Position numbers and translations under genes: made by a program. Source: Alphaproteobacteria bacterium (GTDB lineage: Bacteria; Pseudomonadota; Alphaproteobacteria; RF32; CAG-239). From it: DNA of 42,855 bases. The notes beneath the pieces were generated by a model. It did not search any database, was not told where the DNA came from, and saw only the letters and a program-made list of their open reading frames with translations. Numbering within the stretch: position 1 is the stretch's first letter; each line of letters begins with the position of its first letter. This document shows positions 7,986 through 15,599 of the stretch, one piece after another. The stretch lies in NCBI GenBank assembly GCA_016283295.1, contig JAEEMQ010000036.1, positions 1-42,855 of the forward strand, given 5' to 3'.

Positions 7986-8465
7986 CTACTCGGCTGTTGC
8001 CGGTTCCGCAAACGGAGTTTCTTCCTGCGGTTTTGGCATTCCGTGATGTTTATGGTGCGGTTTTGCGCCGTTGTGGTGCTTGTGGCAACCGCATTTGTCA
8101 CCGTGCCGAACATCGGTACTGCCGTCGGCATTGATAATAATGACCGTTCCGGCACCATCGGTGAAGTGCGGCATTTTATGATGCGCCGCCGCCATCATCG
8201 GAGCCGGTTGCATTCTCTTGGCCGGGCAACGGCCGAAACAGCCGTGCAACAGTTCATTAAAGCCCATACCGGCTAAAAATATAATCAGCAAGCCGACTAA
8301 CTTACCGCCGCAACTCTTGCAGCGACAACCTTTATCGCCATGACAGCCGCAACCGCAGCCGCAACGGCATTCTTTTCCTTCGTTGCAACCGCAATCACAT
8401 TCCGGACCGCAGTTACATGTTTTCTTTATTTCCGGCTTGATTTCCGGCTTTTCATGTGGTTTCAT
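7986..8465 (-). CDS. Cys-rich/His-rich single-span membrane protein, putative metal binder
   Basis: I do not recognise this 159-residue protein. Residues 17-52 hold 13 cysteines, mostly in C-x-C pairs (such as CRCGCGCGCH), like a metallothionein. One hydrophobic span follows at about 55-70. After it come two more cysteine pairs (76/80 and 125/127) and a His-rich tail (AAAHHKMPH, HKHH, HHKHHGM). Both ends therefore look like metal-binding segments across the inner membrane; the metal and orientation are inference. I chose the ATG at 8465 because AAGGGA lies just upstream. The ATG five codons earlier (8480) has no ribosome site, and its own codons contain that AAGGGA. No metal transporter is adjacent. 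Confidence 0.6.
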   Translation of the reverse strand: MKPHEKPEIKPEIKKTCNCGPECDCGCNEGKECRCGCGCGCHGDKGCRCKSCGGKLVGLLIIFLAGMGFNELLHGCFGRCPAKRMQPAPMMAAAHHKMPHFTDGAGTVIIINADGSTDVRHGDKCGCHKHHNGAKPHHKHHGMPKPQEETPFAEPATAE

Positions 8466-8535
8466 TGATTTCCCTTTCATTTATTGTATACGCTATAAAA
8501 ATAGGCGCTGTTTTTGCAAAAGTAAAGAGAAAACA

Positions 8536-9420
8536 TTATTGATTGAGTAAAATCAGTATGATAATCGACAACAGCAACAACAATGCCTTACTGCGTTTGA
8601 GGCCGGTTTGCGGACATTTTATGCCGATACGGTTCACCAAAGGAGTAAAGAGCATAATCCAGATTATGTAAAGATACAGCACGGCCGCAACATACGACGG
8701 GTTGGCGGTATTAAACATGGCAAAGTTTTTCATCAGCATCGAGCCGATTAACATTACCATTATCGGAGTAACGCCCAGATTATTTTTTGCAAACAACGGA
8801 GCTATTTTTCGGTTTTGCCGATAAAAGAACAGCAAATTGAACAGCGCCACCACCATACCGGTAATCAAAATATAAAAATAACTGCCGTAAATCAGCTGTT
8901 CCGGCGCCACATAACCCATACATACCTTATTGAGAACATCGCAGGCCGCCGCACCGAAAAGATACGGCACGGTATAATAAAACGCCTGCCGACTGCGACG
9001 GGTGTTGCGATAAGACGAAGCGGCATAAATCACTCCGCACAACGCCGCCACGGTCCCGCCCAGCCAATACATATTTTGCGCCGAAGTCAGCAGATATTGC
9101 GGATTAAGCACAAACCACAGCAAAAACACCAAACCGATACTGAGCGGATGCAACGAAGAAATAATCTCCGCACCCCAAACCCGCATGGCGCGATAGTTGC
9201 GATAATCAATAAAAACAATGATGCAACCCTGGAGCACACAGGCAACATAAAACTGCCAAACCGGAATAAACGGCACAAAAAAGATGAGCGGCAACAACAC
9301 GACGGAAGGCACAAACCCGCGATAAAACATAAACGCGTGCGGATTTACTTTAACGCTTTGATTTCCGAAATAATAAGCGGCGCTGAACAAACTTGCTATA
9401 ACTGTATATATTGCCCACAT
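8536..9420 (-). CDS. DMT/EamA-like multispan permease
   Basis: This 294-residue protein is very hydrophobic, with about ten predicted membrane spans in two halves. That is the size and layout of drug/metabolite transporter (EamA-like) permeases. The first helix, WAIYTVIASLFSAAYYFG, followed by a FYRGFVPSVVLLP second helix, fits the family, though the match is weak. The substrate is unknown. The frame stays open upstream to 9573, but that extension would translate through the tRNA-Gln gene and its terminator, so the ATG at 9420 is the sensible start. Its ribosome site is poor. Confidence 0.6.
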   Translation of the reverse strand: MWAIYTVIASLFSAAYYFGNQSVKVNPHAFMFYRGFVPSVVLLPLIFFVPFIPVWQFYVACVLQGCIIVFIDYRNYRAMRVWGAEIISSLHPLSIGLVFLLWFVLNPQYLLTSAQNMYWLGGTVAALCGVIYAASSYRNTRRSRQAFYYTVPYLFGAAACDVLNKVCMGYVAPEQLIYGSYFYILITGMVVALFNLLFFYRQNRKIAPLFAKNNLGVTPIMVMLIGSMLMKNFAMFNTANPSYVAAVLYLYIIWIMLFTPLVNRIGIKCPQTGLKRSKALLLLLSIIILILLNQ

Positions 9421-9438
9421 GGCACAACCGTTTTCTTC

Positions 9439-9467
9439 AAAAAAAAGCCCTTGAAAAATCAGGGCTT
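9439..9467 (-). terminator. tRNA-Gln terminator
   Basis: AAGCCCT pairs with AGGGCTT around a 9-nt loop. On the minus strand the stem leads into a long T run, 11 nt past the tRNA-Gln CCA end. Confidence 0.8.
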
Positions 9468-9477
9468 GGAGTGATTT

Positions 9478-9551
9478 TGGCTGCTTCACCTGGACTCGAA
9501 CCAAGATTGACGGAGTCAGAATCCGCTGTCCTACCATTAGACGATGAAGCA
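9478..9551 (-). tRNA. tRNA-Gln (CTG anticodon)
   Basis: A full cloverleaf is readable on the minus strand. The acceptor TGCTTCA pairs with TGAAGCA. The anticodon stem GCGGA/TCCGT encloses the loop TTCTGAC, giving CUG. The T arm contains GGTTCGAGTCC. Discriminator G and an encoded CCA follow. It lies downstream of tRNA-Gly, with a separate terminator between them. Confidence 0.95.
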
Positions 9552-9559
9552 ATTCATCC

Positions 9560-9609
9560 GTACTCGGCGACACCTCAAGTCTTAAGATTTATCGGGTGGC
9601 TCCGAGTAC
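9560..9609. repeat. 50-nt interrupted palindrome between two tRNA genes
   Basis: GTACTCGG and CCGAGTAC form a perfect 8-bp outer stem. An inner CACC/GGTG pairing is offset by small internal loops. There is no T run next to it. It lies in the 5' flank of tRNA-Gln, between its start and the tRNA-Gly terminator. Its role is unknown. Confidence 0.5.
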
Positions 9610-9610
9610 T

Positions 9611-9641
9611 TATGTAAAAGAGAGGAAACACATTCCTCTCT
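9611..9641 (-). terminator. tRNA-Gly(GCC) terminator
   Basis: The 9-bp stem AGAGAGGAA paired with TTCCTCTCT closes a short loop. On the minus strand it is followed by TTTAC. Confidence 0.7.
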
Positions 9642-9653
9642 CATTTTCGTTAT

Positions 9654-9728
9654 TGGAGCGGGCAATGGGATTCGGACCCACGACATCAACCTTGGCAAGG
9701 TTGCGCTCTACCCCTGAGCTATACCCGC
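9654..9728 (-). tRNA. tRNA-Gly (GCC anticodon)
   Basis: On the minus strand, the acceptor GCGGGTA pairs with TGCCCGC, with one wobble. The anticodon arm is CAACC-TTGCCAA-GGTTG, giving GCC. GGGTCCGAATCCC forms the T arm, and an encoded CCA follows a T discriminator. Confidence 0.95.
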
Positions 9729-9858
9729 ATCATCTGCAACGAATTATTTAATAGCACATAAAAAATAAAATGCAAGCACTTTTTTTATATTTTTGCATTT
9801 TTTGTTGACGAGCCGCAAAATAAACCCGCCTTTTCTTGTTATTAACACTATTCTTTGC

Positions 9859-9887
9859 TTGTATTAAAGCGTAACACCCAATATAAT
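9859..9887 (+). promoter_or_regulatory. Sigma70-type promoter of the small gene-murA unit
   Basis: TTGTAT and a perfect TATAAT are separated by 17 nt. Transcription would start near 9894, so the small gene must start at 9918 and not at the in-frame start codon at 9855. Confidence 0.65.
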
Positions 9888-9917
9888 TTGCAACAGAAAA
9901 AGCGCGGGAGATGGTAT

Positions 9918-10061
9918 ATGTCGCAACAAAAATCACAACAGCAGATTCGTTTTGAAAAAGAGGCCAAGGCATTGCAAAAAAATATTGCCAAGCGCAAAAA
10001 ACAACAACAGGAACTCGAAAAAAAGAAAGCATTAAAGGAGAAACAACGTGGACAAGATTAA
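9918..10061 (+). CDS. Small Lys/Gln-rich protein upstream of murA
   Basis: I do not recognise this 47-residue protein. It is almost entirely charged or polar (Q, K, E), with long amphipathic helix potential (QQKSQQQIRFEKEAKALQ and onward). It looks like a short coiled coil or nucleic-acid-binding tail. The ATG at 9918 has GGGAGATGG upstream, and a strong promoter at 9859-9887 supports it. Its last codons overlap the murA GTG by 14 nt, so the two are translationally coupled. That arrangement argues that it is a real gene. Confidence 0.6.
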   Translation: MSQQKSQQQIRFEKEAKALQKNIAKRKKQQQELEKKKALKEKQRGQD

Positions 10062-11340
10062 AATTATCGGCGGCAAACCGCTGTTCGGAAAAGTGTATAT
10101 CAGCGGCGCCAAAAATACCGCATTACCGATTATTTGCGCCAGTTTATTGACCGATGAGCCGGTGACGATTCAAAACATCCCGTTTCTTTCCGATATTAAG
10201 TCGCTCAATGCTTTGTTGCTGCAAATCGGCACAAATATTGAGGAAAAGGCCGAAGAACGCAACGGACACCTGACGCAGACGATTACTTATCACACGCCGC
10301 AACCGACCAGTTTGGTGGCGCCTTACGATTACGTGCGCAAAATGCGCGCCTCCTACTATGTTTTGGGCCCGCTGTTGACCAAATACGGCCATGTTGAACT
10401 TTCGTTGCCGGGAGGTTGCGCCATCGGGGCGCGGCCGATGGATATTCACCTGTCTTCGTTGGAGCAAATGGGCGCCAAAATCGAGATTAAAAACGGTTAT
10501 GTGGTGGCTGATATTGACGGTCGCTTAAAAGGCGCACATGTAGCGTTCCACTCGGCCTCGGTCGGCGCCACCTGTAATATTTTGATGGCCGCTGCTTTAG
10601 CCGAGGGCACAACCGTTATCGAAAATGCCGCCAAAGAGCCGGAAATCGCCGATTTGATTGATGTTTTGAACAAGATGGGCGCGCAGATTGAAGGTGCCAA
10701 TACTTCCACTTTAACCATTCACGGGGTGGAAAAACTGCACGGCGTTACGCACGAAATCATCAATGACCGTATCGAGGCCGGTTCGTATGCCGTGGCTGCC
10801 GCCATTACGCACGGGCGGGTAGAGTTGGTTAACGCGCCGGCGCAATATTTGCAAACGCCGCTCGATATTTTGCGCAAAACCGGGGCCAAAGTTGAAATGA
10901 CCGACACCGGATTTATTGTTGACGCGCAAAACGTCAAGTTGGTGGGACAAGACGTGTTTACCGACTATTATCCGGGCTTTCCTACCGATTTGCAGGCGCA
11001 ATTTATGGCGCTGATGTGCGTTTCCGAAGGTGCGGCCATGATTACCGAAAGCATTTGGGAAAATCGCTTTATGCACGTGCCGGAGCTGATGCGTATGGGT
11101 GCCAACATCAACGTTCACGGCCATGCCTCGGCGATTGTGCGCGGGGTGGAAAAACTCTCGGCGGCACCGGTGATGTCTACCGATTTACGTGCCTCGTTTG
11201 CCCTGATTTTGGCCGGTCTGGTGGCAGAAGGCGAAACCATCGTCAACCGCGTTTATCACTTAGACCGCGGTTATGAGCATTTGGAAGAAAAATTTAAAGC
11301 AATAGGAGCTGACATTGAACGCATTAAAATACCTGATTAG
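10048..11340 (+). CDS. murA: UDP-N-acetylglucosamine 1-carboxyvinyltransferase
   Basis: MurA transfers enolpyruvate from PEP to UDP-GlcNAc, the first committed step of peptidoglycan synthesis, in the cytosol. The 430-residue length is typical. The fingerprint KNTALPIICASLL is at 22-34. The active-site loop PGGCAIGARP (121-130) has the catalytic cysteine C124, the residue attacked by fosfomycin; organisms with aspartate there are resistant. DRIEAGSYAVAAAIT and TDLRASFALILAGL are conserved. The GTG start at 10048 has AAAGGAG upstream and overlaps the preceding small gene. The 3' end overlaps the next gene by 26 nt. Confidence 0.96.
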   Translation: MDKIKIIGGKPLFGKVYISGAKNTALPIICASLLTDEPVTIQNIPFLSDIKSLNALLLQIGTNIEEKAEERNGHLTQTITYHTPQPTSLVAPYDYVRKMRASYYVLGPLLTKYGHVELSLPGGCAIGARPMDIHLSSLEQMGAKIEIKNGYVVADIDGRLKGAHVAFHSASVGATCNILMAAALAEGTTVIENAAKEPEIADLIDVLNKMGAQIEGANTSTLTIHGVEKLHGVTHEIINDRIEAGSYAVAAAITHGRVELVNAPAQYLQTPLDILRKTGAKVEMTDTGFIVDAQNVKLVGQDVFTDYYPGFPTDLQAQFMALMCVSEGAAMITESIWENRFMHVPELMRMGANINVHGHASAIVRGVEKLSAAPVMSTDLRASFALILAGLVAEGETIVNRVYHLDRGYEHLEEKFKAIGADIERIKIPD

Positions 11341-12169
11341 TCTGGCAATTACGGCCGGTGCGGCTTATCTGTCGAACCCGGCGAACGCGCAGATACTTTC
11401 GATTGATGTTTATGTTGACAAGCTGGTGTTGCCGAAGGGTTTTACCGAAAGCTTGGAAAAGTGCGAACCCTACCACGCCGAGCGTCCTTTGCGGCGCAAA
11501 GACGTTGCCGTCAACAACATCTACACGATTGACGGCATAAAAGACGACATGTGCGGCTTGCACATTACCGGCATTACCAATTCTTCGGTGGAAATTCATC
11601 AGGATTGTAACCTGCCGGCCGATGTGGCCAAAACTTATGCTCACGTGTTGCAACGTTTTGAAAACAAAAAATATTCGCAGCGTTGGGATGAATATTATAT
11701 TGAAAAAGATGAGGACTATCAGGCCGCGGTGAAAATTATGTCTGACCCGAAATATTGCAGTTTTTATCGCGAAGAAATCGATAATACCCAGGACATTCGC
11801 CGCAATTTGGCGGCCTGCACCCCGACGGAACAAACAGAAACCGCTTCGGGGCTGGAACTTTCCCGGCAAATTATCGGGCTCAAAAAAGACTCTTGCGTGT
11901 ATAAATTTACGGTGCAGAAAACCGATAAAATCGACCACATTTTGCTCAAAAACGTGCCGCCGGCGGATTCCAGCTATTTTACCGACACCATGTTTTTGGA
12001 ATATACCTGTGCTTTTTCGGAAAAACAGGCCGAGCAATATTTGCATATTTTGGAATCGGAAGTAATCCCGGCGGAAGAAGATTTTGATTATGCTGCAATC
12101 TGGCATATTTCGCCGGTGGAAGAACTGGAATTTTTGCGCAATAACTGCTCGGCGGAAATCCGCAAATAA
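11315..12169 (+). CDS. Periplasmic protein with two four-cysteine repeats, unknown function
   Basis: I do not recognise this 284-residue protein. A Sec signal peptide ends near residue 25 (NPANAQ). The mature part appears to be an internal duplication. Residues 43-150 and 162-280 each contain four cysteines (50, 80, 98, 148 and 168, 194, 232, 278). The two halves share local resemblances, such as AKTYAHVLQ against AEQYLHILE and IKDDMC against LKKDSC. Two similar disulfide-linked domains are likely. The start is TTG with AGGAG upstream, inside the murA 3' end, so it is coupled to murA. A cell-wall role is only suggested by that position. Confidence 0.65.
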   Translation: MNALKYLISLAITAGAAYLSNPANAQILSIDVYVDKLVLPKGFTESLEKCEPYHAERPLRRKDVAVNNIYTIDGIKDDMCGLHITGITNSSVEIHQDCNLPADVAKTYAHVLQRFENKKYSQRWDEYYIEKDEDYQAAVKIMSDPKYCSFYREEIDNTQDIRRNLAACTPTEQTETASGLELSRQIIGLKKDSCVYKFTVQKTDKIDHILLKNVPPADSSYFTDTMFLEYTCAFSEKQAEQYLHILESEVIPAEEDFDYAAIWHISPVEELEFLRNNCSAEIRK

Positions 12170-12194
12170 AACTCATAAAAATTTTGCTTTGCCT

Positions 12195-12224
12195 CTTGCG
12201 AACGCAAAAAAATACTCCCATATA
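12195..12224 (+). promoter_or_regulatory. Sigma32 (RpoH)-type heat-shock promoter of htpG
   Basis: CTTGCG and CCCATATA are separated by 16 nt. This fits the alphaproteobacterial heat-shock pattern of CTTG, a spacer near 16-17, then a C/Y-rich TATNT element. It ends about 30 nt before the htpG ATG. No competing sigma70 elements are obvious. Confidence 0.65.
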
Positions 12225-12254
12225 AATAACAGTTGATATATGGGAGATTTTTTT

Positions 12255-14102
12255 ATGAGCAAACAAAAATTCAAAACCGAAGTAACCAAACTTCTTGATA
12301 TTGTTATTAATTCGCTGTATTCGGAAAAATACATTTTTTTGCGCGAGCTTATTTCCAACGCCAGCGATGCTTGCGACAAGCTGCGTTATTATTCCCTCAC
12401 CAATCCGGGAATCGTTAAGAATAACGGCGAATTCAAGATTGTAATTACGCCGAATGCCGAAGAAAACACACTGATGGTCAGCGATAACGGTATCGGTATG
12501 AATAAGGACGATTTGGTGCATCATCTGGGTACAATCGCCAAATCCGGCACCGCGGAATTTGTGAACAATGCCAAAGATAACGGCTCGATTGTTGATTTAA
12601 TCGGCAAGTTCGGCGTCGGTTTTTATTCGGCCTTTATGGTTGCCGCCAAAGTTGAAGTAACCACGCGCCGCGCCGGCGAAGAACAGGCTTGGCTGTGGAC
12701 TTCCAACGGTGTCGACGGCTTTGAAATTACCGAAGCAAAGCGCGATAAAGTGGGTACCGACATCAAACTGTATTTGAAAGACGATGCCAAAGATTATGTT
12801 GATACGATTTATCTGCGTCACATTATCCGCACTTATTCCGACCATATCAATTATCCGATTGTTTTGGATTTGGGTAAGGCCGGTGAAGAAACCGTGAACA
12901 CCGGTTCGGCTTTGTGGACCAAGAACAAGGCGGAAATTACCGACGAACAATATAACGAGTTCTATCACCATATTTCGCGTAATTTTGACACGCCGTGGCT
13001 CAGATTACACTTCAAGGCCGAAGGCAACATCGAGTATACCGGACTGTTGTATATTCCGTCGGAAGCACCGTATGATTTGTTTCAGCCGGACCGCCAGCAG
13101 AGCCTGAAACTCTATGTAAACCGCGTGTTTATTTCCGATAAGGTAGAAGGGTTGATGCCGGCATATTTGCGCTTTGTTAAAGGCATTATCGACAGCGCCG
13201 ACTTACCGCTCAACATTTCGCGTGAGATGTTGCAGCAAAATGCGCTGATTGCCAAGATTAAAAACGGCACGGTCGGCCGCATTTTGAAAGAGTTGAAAAC
13301 CCGCGCCGAAGATTATGATGATTATATGAAATTCTGGAAAGTTTTCGGTATTGCCTTTAAGGAAGGTATTTACGAAGACGTGGCGAATCGCGATATCGTC
13401 GCCTCGCTGTCGCGCTTTTATTCTACTAATGACAACGAGCGTCTGACCTCGCTTGATGAATATATTTCGCGCGTAAATGAGGGACAAACCAACATTTATT
13501 ACATTACCGGCGACGATGTGCCGACGCTCCGCAACAATCCGCAGCTTGAGGCTTTCAAAGCCAAGGGAGTTGAGGTGTTGTTGTTGACCGACCCGATTGA
13601 CGAGTTCTGGGTTCAGGTGCTGACCAACTATAAGGGCTACCCGATTAAGCACGTTTCGCAGGCCGACATTGATTTGAAAATGGAACGTGATACACCGCGC
13701 GCCGACGAAGGCAGCTTGAAGAAACTGACCGACTTTATGGCCGAATTGTTCAAAGATGAGGTCGGTAAAGTCGTTGCCACCGAAAAGCTGACTTCAAGTC
13801 CGGTCAGCCTGACGGTGGAAAACGGCCAAATGAGCATTCACCTCGAGCGCCTGATGCGTAATCATCAGCAGCAGACGGCTTTTGCCAGCTCGCGAATTTT
13901 GGAAGTCAATCCGTACCATCCGCTGATTATTAAACTGGCGGACAGTATGTTTGACAAGAGCCAGAAACAAACGGTAGAAGAAGTATCGCGCCTGCTGCTG
14001 GACCAGGCCAAAATAGCAGAAGGCGAAGCCATCAGCGACAGTTCGTTCTTTAGCGAAAAACTGAGCGATTACATTTTGCGCGGATGGCAAAAAAGCGCTT
14101 AA
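12255..14102 (+). CDS. htpG: Chaperone HtpG (bacterial Hsp90)
   Basis: HtpG is the ATP-dependent Hsp90 of bacteria and helps fold and protect client proteins in the cytosol. The 615-residue length is normal. The N-terminal GHKL ATPase domain has ELISNASDACDKLRY, SDNGIGMNKDDL, GTIAKSGT and GKFGVGFYSAFMV. The middle domain has LYVNRVFISD and LPLNISREMLQQ. The C-terminal dimer domain follows from about residue 500. The ATG at 12255 has GGGAG upstream. An ATG five codons earlier would place the ribosome site inside the gene and is rejected. A heat-shock-type promoter precedes it and a strong terminator follows. Confidence 0.96.
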   Translation: MSKQKFKTEVTKLLDIVINSLYSEKYIFLRELISNASDACDKLRYYSLTNPGIVKNNGEFKIVITPNAEENTLMVSDNGIGMNKDDLVHHLGTIAKSGTAEFVNNAKDNGSIVDLIGKFGVGFYSAFMVAAKVEVTTRRAGEEQAWLWTSNGVDGFEITEAKRDKVGTDIKLYLKDDAKDYVDTIYLRHIIRTYSDHINYPIVLDLGKAGEETVNTGSALWTKNKAEITDEQYNEFYHHISRNFDTPWLRLHFKAEGNIEYTGLLYIPSEAPYDLFQPDRQQSLKLYVNRVFISDKVEGLMPAYLRFVKGIIDSADLPLNISREMLQQNALIAKIKNGTVGRILKELKTRAEDYDDYMKFWKVFGIAFKEGIYEDVANRDIVASLSRFYSTNDNERLTSLDEYISRVNEGQTNIYYITGDDVPTLRNNPQLEAFKAKGVEVLLLTDPIDEFWVQVLTNYKGYPIKHVSQADIDLKMERDTPRADEGSLKKLTDFMAELFKDEVGKVVATEKLTSSPVSLTVENGQMSIHLERLMRNHQQQTAFASSRILEVNPYHPLIIKLADSMFDKSQKQTVEEVSRLLLDQAKIAEGEAISDSSFFSEKLSDYILRGWQKSA

Positions 14103-14132
14103 TCTTTGATTTGTTTTCCTTTTAAAAAGCAG

Positions 14133-14169
14133 ATTACCCTGAAACGATTAGGTTTCAGGGTAATTTTTT
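14133..14169 (+). terminator. htpG terminator
   Basis: A 13-bp perfect stem, ATTACCCTGAAAC paired with GTTTCAGGGTAAT, closes a 6-nt loop and is followed by T6. The convergent minus-strand gene stops right at its end, so it may act in both directions. Confidence 0.9.
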
Positions 14170-14500
14170 AGCGTTTGCGCATCGCCTCGTGGATGGCACC
14201 GATGGTCTTGCCGACGTCGTTCTTGCCGACGAGGATCAGGTTGGGGGCCTTCAGGCGGCTCAGGTACTTCTTCGAGCAACCGGCATCGAGTATGACATTG
14301 ATGAAAGAGCTCCAATCGTCAACGGCCTGCTCGGCTTCCTTGATGTTACCGGTCGTCAGCACCAACAGTTTCCTGTGCATGTCGACTTGCGAACGAGGAA
14401 TTGTGGTCATTTCATCGACATCGATGTCGTTGTTCTCATTGAGAACCGAGTACCAAATGCCGTCGGCATCCAATACTTGCTTAATCTGTTTGATGTTCAT
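14168..14500 (-). CDS. Unknown 110-residue protein with atypical composition
   Basis: I do not recognise this gene. The protein is a mixed alpha/beta sequence without signal peptide or membrane span. A Walker A-like GKNDVGKT lies at residues 92-99, only 11 residues from the end, so a complete P-loop NTPase is not present. The 3' half favours C and G at third positions far more than neighbouring genes (codons such as AAG, GCC, CTG, GTC dominate), which suggests acquisition from elsewhere. No clear ribosome site precedes the ATG. A 23-bp palindrome over the probable promoter suggests tight control by a repressor. It sits where tolB would often be found, downstream of tolA. Confidence 0.55.
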   Translation of the reverse strand: MNIKQIKQVLDADGIWYSVLNENNDIDVDEMTTIPRSQVDMHRKLLVLTTGNIKEAEQAVDDWSSFINVILDAGCSKKYLSRLKAPNLILVGKNDVGKTIGAIHEAMRKR

Positions 14501-14515
14501 AATATAGCTATAATT

Positions 14516-14538
14516 GTAAAACGTTACTACTGTTTTAC
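14516..14538 (-). promoter_or_regulatory. Operator-like palindrome over the promoter of the 110-aa gene
   Basis: GTAAAAC, a 9-nt spacer and GTTTTAC form a perfect 7+7 inverted repeat. On the minus strand, TTGACA at 14555-14560 lies 17 nt before TAAAAC, which falls in one arm. The palindrome would therefore cover the -10 element and the start of transcription, the usual place for a repressor. Confidence 0.5.
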
Positions 14539-14601
14539 ACTATATGATATATTTTGTCAATATTTATTATAAAAAACTTTTGCCACGGATTAATCCGATG
14601 T

Positions 14602-15576
14602 TTATCTCACGCCTTTATCAAGCGGGTCAAAGTAAAGGCGCAACGTGCTCCAAACGTCGTATTTGTCGGCATATTTTTGGCCGAACACCTGCTTAAAGGC
14701 ATTGCCGGTCATAATGATGGCGCGGCGTGCACTTTCCGCCACCGAGCGATAGTTCGGGTCGGTGTTATAGCGAGCCTTATCCACAAATTCTATTTCCTTA
14801 ATCGAGCCGTCGCGCTCCAGGAACACGCGAATCTCCACCACCATACCGTCAATACCCATGGCACCCGGATCCAGATTCCAGTTTTGGCGCAACAGGCTGG
14901 CGATGGCATCGGTTTCGGAAATCGTCAAATCGCTGAAGTATGAGCCCTTGCTGTTGCCGCCCTCAATACCCATATTGTTGACCGGTGTCCCCTCTTTAAT
15001 CATCGCCTTTTGATTTTTGGCGCCGATGTCGATATTGCGGTCGTTATCAATCTCCTGCATCAGGCTCTTTAAGGCGTTGCTGCGAACTTTGCTCTGTTCT
15101 TCCGGCTTTTTCTTGTCGGCCGGTTTTTCCGGTTTAGGCTGCGGCTTCGGTTTAGGCTTGGCACTCGGTACCGGCGGCCGTTTCGGTGTCGGCTTTTTCT
15201 CCGGTTTTTTATCCGGCACCGGCTTTTTTTCCGGCTCCGGCGGCGCCACATAATCTTCCTTCGGTTCCTCTATCGGCTCTTCCTGCGGTGTTTCTTTTTC
15301 CGCCTGATTATCGGTCTTTTGCGGTTCCGGCTCCGGCGCAGTGTCTTGCGTATATTGCTCTTTATGCTCGGTTACGGTGGCTTTCTGATCTTCCGGCCCG
15401 AACTCCGCTTTGGTCGGCAAATTGGTAAATTCATCGATTTTTACCTGCGAGAGGTCAACAATAATCGGATTTTGCCCGAGCGTCATGTCATGATGCCAAA
15501 AACTCGGCATATCAATCCACATTGCGAGAAACACCGCAACGTGCAAAATGATTGATTGTTTCAAGTATTTGTTCAT
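14602..15576 (-). CDS. tolA: Cell envelope integrity protein TolA
   Basis: TolA links the TolQR inner-membrane motor to Pal and TolB at the outer membrane, supporting septum constriction and envelope stability. The 324-residue protein has the expected three parts. These are one N-terminal membrane span (about residues 8-22), a long Pro/Lys/Glu-rich periplasmic stretch (about 75-165) and a globular C-terminal domain of the TonB/TolA type with SLLRQNWNLDPGA, VEIRVFLERDGSI and SARRAI. The ATG has a modest AGG close by. It is third in a tolQ-tolR-tolA operon, but tolB and pal do not follow. The alternative, TonB with ExbB/ExbD, is less likely because of the length and C-terminal pattern but not excluded. 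Confidence 0.8.
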   Translation of the reverse strand: MNKYLKQSIILHVAVFLAMWIDMPSFWHHDMTLGQNPIIVDLSQVKIDEFTNLPTKAEFGPEDQKATVTEHKEQYTQDTAPEPEPQKTDNQAEKETPQEEPIEEPKEDYVAPPEPEKKPVPDKKPEKKPTPKRPPVPSAKPKPKPQPKPEKPADKKKPEEQSKVRSNALKSLMQEIDNDRNIDIGAKNQKAMIKEGTPVNNMGIEGGNSKGSYFSDLTISETDAIASLLRQNWNLDPGAMGIDGMVVEIRVFLERDGSIKEIEFVDKARYNTDPNYRSVAESARRAIIMTGNAFKQVFGQKYADKYDVWSTLRLYFDPLDKGVR

Positions 15577-15599
15577 CAGCCTGCGCTTTTCTTAAAAAG

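Noticed and set aside
9421..9573. N-terminal extension of the DMT-like permease
   Set aside because: It would translate the tRNA-Gln gene and its terminator; the membrane protein begins naturally at 9420.
14190..14240. A P-loop NTPase based on GKNDVGKT
   Set aside because: Only 11 residues follow the motif, so no Walker B or fold could exist; the match may be chance.
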